The notes under the pieces were generated by a model. That model was not told the origin of the DNA. It saw only the letters and a program-made list of their open reading frames with translations, and made no database searches. DNA of 64,000 nt from Angiostrongylus vasorum (Eukaryota > Nematoda > Chromadorea > Rhabditida > Metastrongylidae), in contig JADANN010000335.1 in the NCBI GenBank assembly GCA_018806985.1, forward strand, positions 744,001 through 808,000. The letters run 5' to 3'. This document shows, one piece after another, positions 1 to 9,985 of this stretch. The translations under genes and the position numbers were made by a program. Position 1 is the stretch's first letter, and the number at the start of each line of letters is the position of its first letter.

Positions 1-2100
1 GGCTCGGCTCTTCACACGTTTCCTGTCTGAATGCAAGGTCCCTACTCAGTGGAAGACCAGCAGGACCGTGTTATTGTTCAAGAAGGGTGACCTACGCGAT
101 ATCGGTAGCTATCGCCCAATCTGCTTGATGTCTATCGTCTGCAAACTTTTCACACGAGTGGTGCTAAACAGGATTGACAGAACATTGGACGAAGGACAGC
201 CATGTGAGCAAGCAGAATTTCGAAAAGGATTTAGTACGATGGACCACATCCACACGATAGCAAGGTTCATTGAAGTATCGCGAGAGTACAAAAGACCACT
301 CTGTCTCACTTGCATCGATTTACAGAAGGTCTTTGACCTCAAATGAGATAGAAGCAGTCATGGAAGCCTTTGATAGCCAGGGATTCCCTACTCAGCACAT
401 AAAGAATCTTCGTGAGTTGTACAAAAAATTTCAGAACCAAGGGATCACCATTCTACAACGATATTAACATTTAATGATGCTGAGATATTTGCAAAACTCT
501 GGACCGCAGGTGTCTACGGTGGAGAACGAACGCGCTATTGTCCTCTCCGGAGAGTAGCGCGCTCACCACCACACCATGCGGGTCCTTCGTTTCGCCTGTC
601 TCTCAGCTAGTTCTATTGATCTTTTGCCATCAGCAATCACCCGTCATCGGGATTGATCTGGGGGGCCCAAATCGGCAACGAACCCAGTTAAGCTGAGGCT
701 GCAGTTATAATCACAATTTTGACTTTTTATTTACTGCCTACTCTTTTTTAGCGGCAGAGTACGTATTGCGAAATATAACTTTAACGATGCTGAGATATTT
801 GCAAAACTCCGGACCGCAGGTGTCTGCGGTGGGGAATTATAACTGCAGCTTCAGCTTAACTGGGTTCGTTGCCGATTTGGGCCCCCCCAGACCAATCCCG
901 ATGACGAGTGATTGCTGATGGCAAAAGATCAATAGAACTAGCTGAAAGACAGGCGAAACGAAGGACCCGCATGGTGTGGTGGTGAACGCGCTACTCCACG
1001 GAAAGGACAATAGCGCGTCCGTTCCCCACCGCAGACACCTGCGGTCAGAGTTTTGCAAATATCTCAGCATCATTAAAGTTATATTTCGCAATACATACCC
1101 TGCCTCTAAAAAGAGTAGGCAGTAAATAATAAGTCAAAATTGTGATATTAACATTGATGTCAGAAGAGGTGTTAGGCAAGGCGATACCATCTCGCCAGCG
1201 AACATTGGAATGGGATAATGTGGGAGTAAAAACCGATGGTTGGCAGTTACACCATCTTCGCTTTGCTGATGACATCGTCCATATAACATCAAACATTAGC
1301 CAAGCGGAACGTGTGCTTCCCGACTTTCATAAAGCCTGTGGAAAGATTGGTCTTCGATTAAATCTCACAAAAACAATGTTCATGAAGAACGAATGGGTTT
1401 CGTATGCCCCATATCTCCGATTGTTCCAGTTATGTCTATCTAGGTCGTGAAATCAATATGATGAACGACTTAGCTCCACAGCTGAGCAGAGAGGGAACGA
1501 GCGGCTTGGGAAGCTTTCAAGAGCATCGAGGATGTAGTGAAGAGAACAAGGAACACCCGAATCCGTGCCCACCTTTTCGAGTCGACGGTAGTTCCTACCC
1601 TAACGTATGCGTCAGAAACCTTGTCATTGATACGCAGGATGAAAGATCACTCAGCGTTGTCGAAGGCGCAGTCGAAAGGACGATGCTAGGAGTATCCCGT
1701 TTCACACAAGTCCGTATTCGAAGCTCCGACCTGCGTCAACGATTAAAAATCAAAGATGCCGTTCTGTAAGCCATACAGTCAAAATAAGGTGGGCCGGACA
1801 CGTAATGCGTATGAGTGACAACCGATGGACGAATTTCAAACGTACAGCAGGAAGACCACCGACCTGATGGTCAGAGTTCTTCACGAAAAGCCTAGAAGAG
1901 AGATATGATGCTCGACGAGTTCCTAGAGCGAGCAGAACCCACTGGGCTAGTCTTGCGCGCGACAGGGGAAAAAATGGAAGATTTACTGGCGCCCGCTCGA
2001 GTCACTCGATGATCAACGGGGCTACAGGTGATACCGGTGACAGGATCATGAAAATCAAACGAGGGAAGCCCATCACTAGGGAAATTGATTAAGGCGGATG
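1..2100 (+). mobile_element. RTE-type non-LTR retrotransposon relic (reverse transcriptase part)
   Basis: The element is cut by the left window edge. Frame fragments show a reverse transcriptase in order: GSYRPICLMS (about 109-138), the fingers/palm segment with the EQAEFRKGF-type motif (about 205-235), the catalytic-palm motif RFADDIVHI (about 1,258-1,285), CGKIGLRLNLTKTMFMKN (about 1,338-1,390), VYLGREINMMNDL (about 1,432-1,470), the ERTMLGVSRFTQVR motif (about 1,672-1,715) and the tail motif RWAGHVMRMSDNRW (about 1,789-1,830). These match the RTE clade of nematode endonuclease/reverse-transcriptase elements. Several frameshifts and stops show it is dead. It is interrupted at 472-1,143 by a SINE dimer with target-site duplications. 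The 3' end is judged from loss of similarity near 2,090. Confidence 0.85.
472..1143. repeat. SINE family B inverted dimer inserted in the RTE copy
   Basis: Two copies of the same tRNA-derived repeat lie in opposite orientation: minus about 472-833 and plus about 834-1,143. Each carries the block GTGGTGGTGAACGCG, a box-B-like CGTTCGNTCCCC stretch, and the tail text TTTTGCAAATATCTCAGC. The block is bounded by a perfect 12-bp direct repeat, GATATTAACATT, at 460-471 and 1,144-1,155. The reverse-transcriptase frame resumes beyond it, so the dimer inserted as one unit. Confidence 0.85.
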
Positions 2101-2644
2101 TCGTTAATGCGGTGGTTCAAAGCAAACCAACGAACGAGTGTCATGCTGTGGCTGACATACTGGTAGAGGGAGGACCAGAGGTGTTTTGACAAACGTGGCA
2201 CACCCGAGCCAAATCAAAACTCTGGCAATCAAATGGATATCACGAGTGTGTTCACACCTCACATCACACCTTTGGAGTCGATTCGCCGCCCGGAAGTCCT
2301 TCCATCAACGAACTATGTGGGCCAGCTTCAGTTGGGATAGCTGTGACGCTCTTCATCGATGTGAATGTGCACCAGTGGAAAGAGGAACTACTGCAGAATG
2401 CGATAAATCATCCGAAGTCCTGTTGCATAAGCGGGATTGAGATTTGCGCTGGTTCCTCATCATCGACTCAGTGAAAGTCCAGAATGCTTTGCTAAGTGTG
2501 TTCTTGATATAATATACACAGCAGATTGAACATAAACGAAATCGACGGGTTACAAATGAATTCTTTTTGGTCAGAGCTGCTTAAAAGCGTTTTAACCTAC
2601 ATATACTGCACAATCTTGGTTAGCTGAGAGGAAGGCAAAGCGAG

Positions 2645-2775
2645 GCCCTGATATGGAGTGGTGGATTGTATGTGAGCCCTCGATAAGTGTAATCACGGGT
2701 TCAAAGCCCAACTGAGTTACTCAGTTTTGCGCATATCTTAGGATACTTGTGATTGTACTTCAGAGCGTTTCGAAT
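2645..2775 (+). repeat. SINE family C copy
   Basis: Contains GGTGGATTGTATGTGAGCCC, then GGGTTCAAAGCCC, which resembles the internal box B of a tRNA promoter, and the family tail GTTTTGCGCATATCTTAGGAT. Other copies occur at 13,590, 24,445, 40,410 and 58,770-59,130. Confidence 0.6.
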
Positions 2776-3307
2776 AAAGTATACCCTTTGCGAATAGATT
2801 AAGATCCACCCCGTTTTTAAGATTGATAGAAGGTGGAGAACGCGGTTTTAACGAATTTCTTTTTGAATGTACCCTTACAAAAGACCGAAAGTTTAGCGGT
2901 GTCCAAAGGCTTACTGTAAAAAAATCACTGAGATGTGTGCAGTAACAACGATTTTTCAAAGGACTCCATGAAAAAGGCTCTGGATCGTGAAGGCATTGAG
3001 ACCAGGTTGAGACGACAGACATACAATCAATAGTCACAAGAATGCCCGGAGGGAGTATAGAGCAGTTTCATGCGTAGTGTGATAATGCATCAAGAAAACT
3101 ATAATCAGTAGATGCCATTTCTCTCGGCAAACTACCTAGAATCTCCAAAAAGCATGGTAGACGGGGAACATAAGGAAACGAAGTGGTGAATCTAATTTTG
3201 TTGCGTGTTTCAATGAAATGGCGCAACGACTGTTTGGTAAAGAAGACAAGGACAGTCTGTTTCACGTGGGATGTTGAATAAAAACGGAATCGATATCAGT
3301 TTCAATA

Positions 3308-3385
3308 ATAACATCCTGTGGACTCGTGTAGTGCAGTGGTTAAGGGTGTCGTGCAACAAATACGTGGTCATTGGTTTAATCCCGA
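3308..3385 (+). repeat. tRNA-like SINE head, orphan
   Basis: GTGTAGTGCAGTGGTTAAGG resembles box A and TTGGTTTAATCCCGAG resembles box B with near-tRNA spacing. No complete acceptor stem is seen, so it is a SINE head and not a functional tRNA. Confidence 0.45.
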
Positions 3386-4811
3386 GTGCAGTGTTCACTA
3401 AATTATCCATCTCTGCACGAATGACGAAACGGCACTATATGACCTTGGAAGTATAGAAACACTTAATTGATTTATTCATAGACTAGTCATTTTATAAGGC
3501 GATAATGCGTTCAAGTAGCTCCATGATAGCATGAATCGAGTCGAATGCACGATTCATTCCTGGGCGACCAAACAAGGCCGAACGTGCTACCCTTTGACGA
3601 TTTTCTAAGCTGTGAACGTGATGGACATCCCGGCCTCCAAAGCATTTACAACTATAATCTGTTCATGAAAAAAGTGTTCACAAGTCGCGTGAAATACAGA
3701 TTTGATTAGCGCGATACATTTAAACATCCAAGGGATTCGAATTTATAAAAGCTCAGTTGTATATCACTTGGATCTCTAAACTTGCAACAAAAAATGAAAC
3801 GAATGAAATGAAGAAAGGAATGAATGAAAAGGAATGAAATGAAATAAAAAAGACCGGACTGAATCCTAAAACTACTCGGCACAGTTCTGCACGAAAAGAT
3901 GTACTGTATAGCTATGACATCCATCATCGCTTATCAAGAATCATAAGGAAACAAATCATTCTTACATGTAAGTTTTAGCTATTGTAAAAAAGTGAAAACT
4001 CCGTTTGCCTGGAAAAGAATCGACTAAAGCTAAGAACGACAGTCGAAAGCGTCCCACACAAAGTGTATTAGACAAAACTAATCATAGGAAGTAGCGTGAA
4101 GCAGCAAAAGCACTTCTCATCGGCGGTGTGTCGGAATATGTGATAATAATATTCGATGAAAGCAATGGACAATGTTAATATTTCAAAAGAAGATCCACTG
4201 GAAAATAGATAAGTACGGCTAGCAAGATGTTAGAGAGAGAAAAGAAAAAAGAAGAGAAAACGTCCAGTGTGTTCTTGATGGCTCAGATCACTTTTAAGGA
4301 AAGAATAAAGTGGGAAATAGACAGTCTTGTCATCTTCCATTCTTCTCATGGATTTGGATAGAGGAAATCTGCCAGCCTACCTTGAACGGCAACCCTGTGG
4401 CTCAGAAGACCATAGCGTGTGGAACTTATCACAATCAGTTCACCATAATTATTAAACGTTACCCTGAGGGTTCGTCCTCTGAAGGGGCACATCCAAAAAA
4501 GTGCGCTCGTTCATTAACGCATTAAATTTTTTTCTTCATTGGTACAAATTCCTAGTTAAATTATGCCAATGTTCAAATAGTCTGTGCTTTCTTCACCTTT
4601 TCAGCTAATATGCTCTCAGGCTGCTTAGGAATATTGCAATCTTCGCTAGGGCGTCGTTCTTTGTCAGAGAATAGCAATTCCTCTTCTAACAGAAGAACTC
4701 CTCCTCGGCTTTTCTAGTGCCTGTTACTCCTCTTTAGCGCTTCAGACACGATGTCAGATTTTTATATTAGTATTTTCCAAGATTATTAACATGCATAATA
4801 GTGTTGTGAAA

Positions 4812-4834
4812 ACTTTTATTCAGCTAACGTTTCT
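4812..4834 (-). repeat. Penelope-like element tail fragment
   Basis: On the minus strand this reads GCAGAAACGTTAGCTGAATA, the same 3' tail text as at 62,480 and 16,735. A SINE family A copy abuts it directly. Confidence 0.45.
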
Positions 4835-4837
4835 GCT

Positions 4838-5090
4838 TCTATGGGCGTGTGTGGCGCAGTGGTCGGTGGTTCCCTGTATCTCCACCCCGTGGCCTTCCAT
4901 CCCTCCGGCGTGGGCAAATTGGTACCAGATTTGTCTGGGAGGATAGCAGCACTGGCTCGCTACATCGGTAGGCCACAGCGAGTCATTGTAAAGGCCAGAT
5001 ATGCATTCAATCACCTCCAAACAACGCTTAATGAAGTCGTTTGCAAGGCGCATCCTTCGGGGGATTGATCAACGCCGAGAGCTTCATCAT
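4838..5090 (+). repeat. SINE family A copy
   Basis: Family A begins with a tRNA-like head, GTGTGGCGCAGTGGTCGG. The body contains GGTACCAGATTTGTCTGGGA and CATCGGTAGGCCAC, then ATGCATTCAATCACCTCCAA. It ends GATTGATCAACGCCGAGAGC. About 20 copies lie in this window in both orientations; full length is about 260-290 bp. Confidence 0.8.
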
Positions 5091-5150
5091 TTATTTTTCC
5101 AACGTTTCGGCTTCTATGCCTTTTTCAGAGCCGAACTGTTCCGAGCTGAT
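5090..5150 (-). repeat. Penelope-like element tail with hammerhead-like core
   Basis: The minus strand reads CTCTGAAAAAGGCATAGAAG, then CCGAAACGTTGG and an AATAAA-like stretch. It is a degenerate relative of the tails at 34,320 and 36,640, next to a SINE A 3' end. Confidence 0.45.
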
Positions 5151-5253
5151 TGTTCACAATTGTTCTTCCTTGAGATGTGGGATCTTCGTTGTCACACAGA
5201 GCCGATTCTCTTGAAGTAGAATACGGATTAATTACCTACATTATATATCAATT

Positions 5254-5540
5254 ATGGAACGTGTTGCTCAGTTATTAGAGGTACCCTGCGATTCACACGT
5301 GATCCTTGGTCCGCTTCCACCCCCGAGTTCACCAAACCTTTCATCATTCGGTGTCAGAAAATTGCTGCCAGACTTACCTGGTATGATAGCAGCACTGACT
5401 CCATACATTGGTAGGCTACTGCGAGTCATTGTATAGGTCAGATATGGATTCATTCTCCTCTACGATGCTGAATGGGTTCGAAAGAACAATGCATCTCTAT
5501 AGGATTGGTCAACGCCGAACGTTTCATTCCTTATCCGTAT
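5254..5540 (+). repeat. SINE family A copy, diverged
   Basis: The head is degraded (GTGTTGCTCAGTTATTAGAG). The body keeps TACATTGGTAGGCTACTGCG and the end ATTGGTCAACGCCGAACG. It is older than most copies here. Confidence 0.65.
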
Positions 5541-6068
5541 TCCTCTAATAGAATGTTCTCCCATTAGCCGAGCAATTCAGCAAAAAGTGGAAACTGTTGT
5601 GATGTTTTGTATCTGATGAAGGTTTTCTTAAAGAAATTAGTTTCTACTTCTTCTTGGGAAAAAAGAAGTGAAAATAGGGAACGGTAACGACAATTGATAA
5701 CGGTTTTTTTATCGGTTTAGGGGTTGCAAGTAACCACTGGTGAGCTTTCATTATTCCTTTATTTAACGATTTTATGAGTTGTGCTTAAGGGATCGGATTA
5801 GTATGAAAGCCGAAATGGTCCATAATCAGGACTATAACGGTGGATTTAAGAAAATGGATTATACGACAGAGTTCGCAGCGATGTTTGGACGTTATTTGTC
5901 CGTATCACAAGGGCATGTATCGTTTCATCGGACAACCAACGTTGACGTAGTAGCTGAGCCGGGAATTGTACACATATATCCTCTCATTGTCTGTCATGCC
6001 AGTATTCTCATTCGATTTTCATTCAATTTTATTGGTTCATCAATTTTCAAACCTACTCTCCCTCTCCG

Positions 6069-6345
6069 TCATTGTTCTTCACAGTGCACTCGAATGACCC
6101 TCTGTACGTAGACGAATATCACTTCTGAGTTCAGGTCTAGGCTAACTTGACATGGAGTAAACCTTCCTTCTAACGTCAATAGGTGTCTACCGTATAACTC
6201 AGCAGCATTGCTTTTCCTTACATACAGAGAATCTGCATCTACAAATCCGAGAATATCATCAAAACCATCCTCAAGCGTTTTGCCTATATGTCGCCATATT
6301 TTCAAGGAATTCACCACCTCAGGATGATCGTTGTTCCCAATATTT
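6069..6345 (-). CDS. Unassigned open frame, possible single exon
   Basis: The minus strand is open for about 85 codons, with coding-like composition (GFDDILGFVDADSLYVRK, then NAAELYGRHLLTLEGRF). I do not recognise a family. No good acceptor pairs with it, and a GTAAAC donor-like site lies just upstream at about 6,370. It could be a real exon of an unfound minus-strand gene, an old transposon piece or chance. Confidence 0.25.
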
Positions 6346-6984
6346 GTTGTGTTGTGTTGTGTTTACCTGTACGAATTTCTGAGACATTCTAGTTCTTGAC
6401 TGTATGCTGCTTGAACTGTATACGCTGTCACTCAAAGAGAAGAAGGCTTTTCTTGGGTCAAGGAAATGTTTCATTAGAGTTTTTACTGAGATTATCGATT
6501 AGCTCAAAATGGTAGCCCGGAAGTTACACAGCTGTGTAGTTCACGTGGCGTCAGTATCCAACAATGAAGTCAATGTGTACATTTTTTATTAAGTAAATGT
6601 TATTTTACAAAGTAGTATAACGACTGAAATTACCGAAGTTTATGCCATTCAATCTATAAGACTTTTTACTTGAACAATTTCTAGACGTTTTACCTTCTTC
6701 ACGTTGAAATCCCTTTGTTAAGCTCCTCGCAAAGTGTCCTACTGAGATGACAGCTGTGGCTGCCAACTAGTAAAAAGTCTCCATGTGTAGTCGCCACATA
6801 TAAATTCTTTACCATGTAAGTCACCTAGCCTACGACGTCGAGGATCCTGCTTGTTCGAGACTCAATATGGTCGAGCATCAAACAGAATCCAACAGCATGG
6901 AAGCTGCTTTTCTTTGTTTCATATATTTATGCTTCATACTTTGCCCTCAAATACGACAACTAAATGTGCACATACACCTAAATG

Positions 6985-7240
6985 AATAAAGCCCTCGGCG
7001 TTGATCAAACCTGAAGGATGCTCCATGCATACAGCTTCATCAAGCAATGATTTAATGCATATCTGGCCTTTGCTATGACTTGATGTGGACTACCGATATA
7101 TCGAGCCAGTGCTGCCATCCTCCCAGTCAGGTATGGTACCAATTTGCCGACCTCGGAGGCACGGAAGGCTTGGTGAGCCTCTGGCATGCGATCGAACCCA
7201 GGTGCATTGCAGGGCAGCTCTAACCACAGATCCACTTCCT
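6985..7240 (-). repeat. SINE family A copy
   Basis: The plus strand starts with the family 3' end in reverse (CCCTCGGCGTTGATCAAACC) and ends near TCTAACCACAGATCC, the reversed tRNA-like head. Confidence 0.75.
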
Positions 7241-7294
7241 CACACAAATATCAAATATTTGCCAAAATCTTTTACAAATAAGCGGTAAAAAGGC

Positions 7295-7370
7295 TCGCGC
7301 ACTGTAGTGGCTAGTGGTACCAGGCGATTCAGAGAGTCGCTGATTCGTCACCTCATTGCCATCAAACCGC
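7295..7370 (+). repeat. tRNA-like SINE head, orphan
   Basis: CGCGCACTGTAGTGGCTAGT resembles a box A region and CGCTGATTCGTCACC a weak box B. It belongs to none of the four main families with certainty. Confidence 0.3.
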
Positions 7371-7439
7371 CCATATGCCTCCGGCAACTTCAAATTGGCA
7401 CTGCGATTGTCTGTAAGAACGAAAATCCTGTTTTAATGC

Positions 7440-7805
7440 ATATTTTTTTATTTTATTTGACCCGTCTTCACATCCACTGTGCGAATCCCAGCACTTCTTA
7501 GATTCAATTCGTTTCCTCGCATCCATCATCCACGAAGATCTTCCAACTTTACGCCTGGATTCGGTTCCTGCCTGAGGATTTTCGTTTCATCTTGAATTTC
7601 GTAGTATGCTGGTCGAGCAATTCTCCCTAGAATCTTGAGATAGCCGGGCTGGAGCGCTCCCAGTTGGATTGCAGAGAGTGATTTTTCCTCAGACGAGTCC
7701 GACACCAATTTCCCGACCCCGGAGGGATGAGGGGGCTTGGTTGGCTTGGAGTGGAATCGAAGTAGCACCGTGCTCGTGATGATGGGCATCACTACCACTG
7801 TGCTG
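7440..7805 (-). repeat. SINE family D copy
   Basis: Family D reads, on its own sense strand, CACAGTGGTAGTGATGCCC, then TTCGATTCCAC. The body has CTCCCAGTTGGATTGCAGAG in reverse, and the far end has GTGCGAATCCCAGCACTTC in reverse. Full length is about 360 bp. Other copies are at 21,130, 23,060, 27,435, 40,010 and 60,830, with a diverged one at 19,240. Confidence 0.7.
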
Positions 7806-8899
7806 TCCGCCCCCTTGATCCTTTGATTTGATGCAACACATTATGAAATTCATCCTTCATTCTCGTTCTTAAGGAGTTTATAGATAACTATGCATGCTGT
7901 TTGTTGAGGCAGCAACTATAAATGAATCCATACTTCTCCTTAGCTCATTCATATTTGGTTTCCTTCCCTTGTGAAGCTCTTTTCGCTAAACGGATTTAAT
8001 TTTTTAATGTCTACAAGTTTTTAATAGAATAAACGAATTCGGTTCTGGTTTTAGAACTAGTCTATGGCCAATTTAGCCGTCTGGATTGATGCGTAGTTGA
8101 TTTCGGCTCTGCTTTTATGGTTTGTTTTTCGATTGAAGCCGTCCACGTTTGAACAAATATAGTGAAAACTACATCGAGGGAAGATAATATAGACGAAATG
8201 CTGACGAATTTTAAGAGGAAGCGTGACAAAATAGCCTTCCCGCTTCTATAGGAACTAATTTTTTCCCGAAAGCAAGTAATATTAAGAAAATTTAGCGCAT
8301 AGGCAGAGGAATTGTGAAAGCGATTCTATAACAAGTAAGTTGTAATTTTATCCCTAATTGTGACCCATAAATCTCCGGAAGTAGATTACACCGAAAGAAA
8401 CAAAAGCAAAAAAAGGAGGGAGAAAACATCGTATAAACCAAAAGCGATCCTGACAGCGATCGCGCTGATTTTTCGACCAGTCCAAGTAATTTTCCGATTG
8501 CTAAACAAATGGCATCGAGAGGTTGATGAATTAACATTTTCATGGAGTTTTCCATGCTTACCTGTTCGAAATAGAGGCCACGACAAAAAAAAGGCGAAAA
8601 AAAAAGCTTTTAGGCCCGAAAAAGTAGAACATTACCTTTATTGGAAAACGAAGCTTGCATTTTCTTAGTGGTACTCTGTAAATTACTATAGTTTTTTGTC
8701 CTCACAATAATGAATAATAAATCCAGTAATAACAAGCTGAGATATGCTGGCTTACTGAAACATTTTCGGAAATTCGCGAGTCACTTGTGACTCATACCGT
8801 CCGCGGTGTATCCAACTGTTGTCATAGATGGCAGAATGGTCCTGCTCTAGTTCGACAATCATGTCCAGGGCCGATCCCATAGAGTGTGGGTAAAGGAGA

Positions 8900-9064
8900 C
8901 CACAGTGTGGAGGGTTCGGCTCTGGGCGTGCAGCACGCTCATAACTGGACCAAAACCGACAACAACGCCAACAATACATAGTGATGACGGCTATTCAGAT
9001 ATTGGATCGTTTTTGAGCTCCGTCGACGAGGCAACAACGTCCATTTTAGTCAGTCGATCAGCCG
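8900..9064 (+). CDS. Candidate upstream Thr/Ser-rich exon of the EGF-SEA gene
   Basis: One frame reads ITGPKPTTTPTIHSDDG and continues Ser/Thr-rich to a GT donor after 9,064 in phase 1. That would splice in frame to the exon at 9,986, which is also Ser/Thr-rich. The acceptor is not clear, so the left edge is a guess. If real it would be part of a mucin-like stalk before the Cys-rich modules. Confidence 0.3.
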
Positions 9065-9157
9065 GTCACTGAGCCTTCCAGTAGAACCAACATGCTTCAC
9101 CTTGCCGTTCTTCTTTTCACAGGCAAGGACCATTTCTTTTCTTAATAGAACAACGAC

Positions 9158-9540
9158 AATGTTAACCTTTTATTTACTGCCTTCTGCAATTTTTTTACGG
9201 CAGGGTACTATGAACCACAATGATGCTGAGATATCTGCAAAACTCTGGACAACAGGTGTTTGCGGTGGGGATTGAACTCGCTAATAACCTTTTCGGGAGT
9301 TAACGCGGTCACCACCACGCCATGAGGGTCTTTCATTTCGCGTTTCTTTCAACTAGTTTTCTACCCAACGCAGATGACTGAAGATTGCGCTGTTAGGTAG
9401 AAAACTAGCTGAGAGAAAAGCGAAATAGAGGACCCGCATAGTGTGGTGGTGAACGCGTTAGCCCCTGAAAGGGCAATAGCGAGTTCGATTCCCATAGGAT
9501 ACATCTGCGTTTACCAGTTTTGCAAATATCTCAGAACAGT
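9158..9540. repeat. SINE family B inverted pair
   Basis: A minus copy (about 9,158-9,365) faces a plus copy (about 9,366-9,540). Both carry the ACGGCAGGGTACTAT or GTGGTGGTGAACGCGTTAGC blocks. The pair meets at a GTTTTCTACC/GGTAGAAAAC junction. Confidence 0.7.
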
Positions 9541-9985
9541 GGCAGTCCGCATTAATAGAGAAAGTGTAATGAATGGCAACTGCTATGAAAGAAGAGAATG
9601 ACATTGTACTGCAGTGGCTCAAGAACGAGCACAATGAAACTAGCCGAAATCCCACGTCTGAGACCTAAACATATCTGCTCCTGGTGCTGCTAACTTATTT
9701 GTGCAGCTTGTATCTAATGGTTTATCGACTGTGAACATGCATAAACATAAAAGCCGTGGTTAAATAACGAGAAGATCACAGACACTAGGAAAGAAGCTTA
9801 AGTACGGTACTCCAAACCCTCCGATTTTTCCTTTTTCAGACCTGGTTTTTTCCGATGTCCTCATGTCCTAAGAGATTTTAAAATCTGAATATTTCCACCT
9901 AGGAATCTGTATTGATTCAATATTTTTTTATTTCCAATTCATTTTAAAGCAAAAAATAAACCCGACGTTTTCGGATATGTTTCAG

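Larger units (their letters stand above)
2186..4800. other. No gene recognised; SINE fragments only
   Basis: Short open frames here (for example plus 2,186-2,440 and minus 2,738-3,037) show no recognisable domain and no convincing splice pairing. 2,645-2,775 (+) is a SINE family C copy with the box-B-like GGGTTCAAAGCCC. 3,308-3,385 (+) is another tRNA-like head with GTAGTGCAGTGGTTAAGG and TTTAATCCCGAG. 3,780-3,850 holds an imperfect AATGAAA-rich simple repeat. Confidence 0.5.

Noticed and set aside
8292..8668. Open frames on both strands
   Set aside because: They overlap one another, are rich in simple A/T runs, and have no splice partners or known domain.
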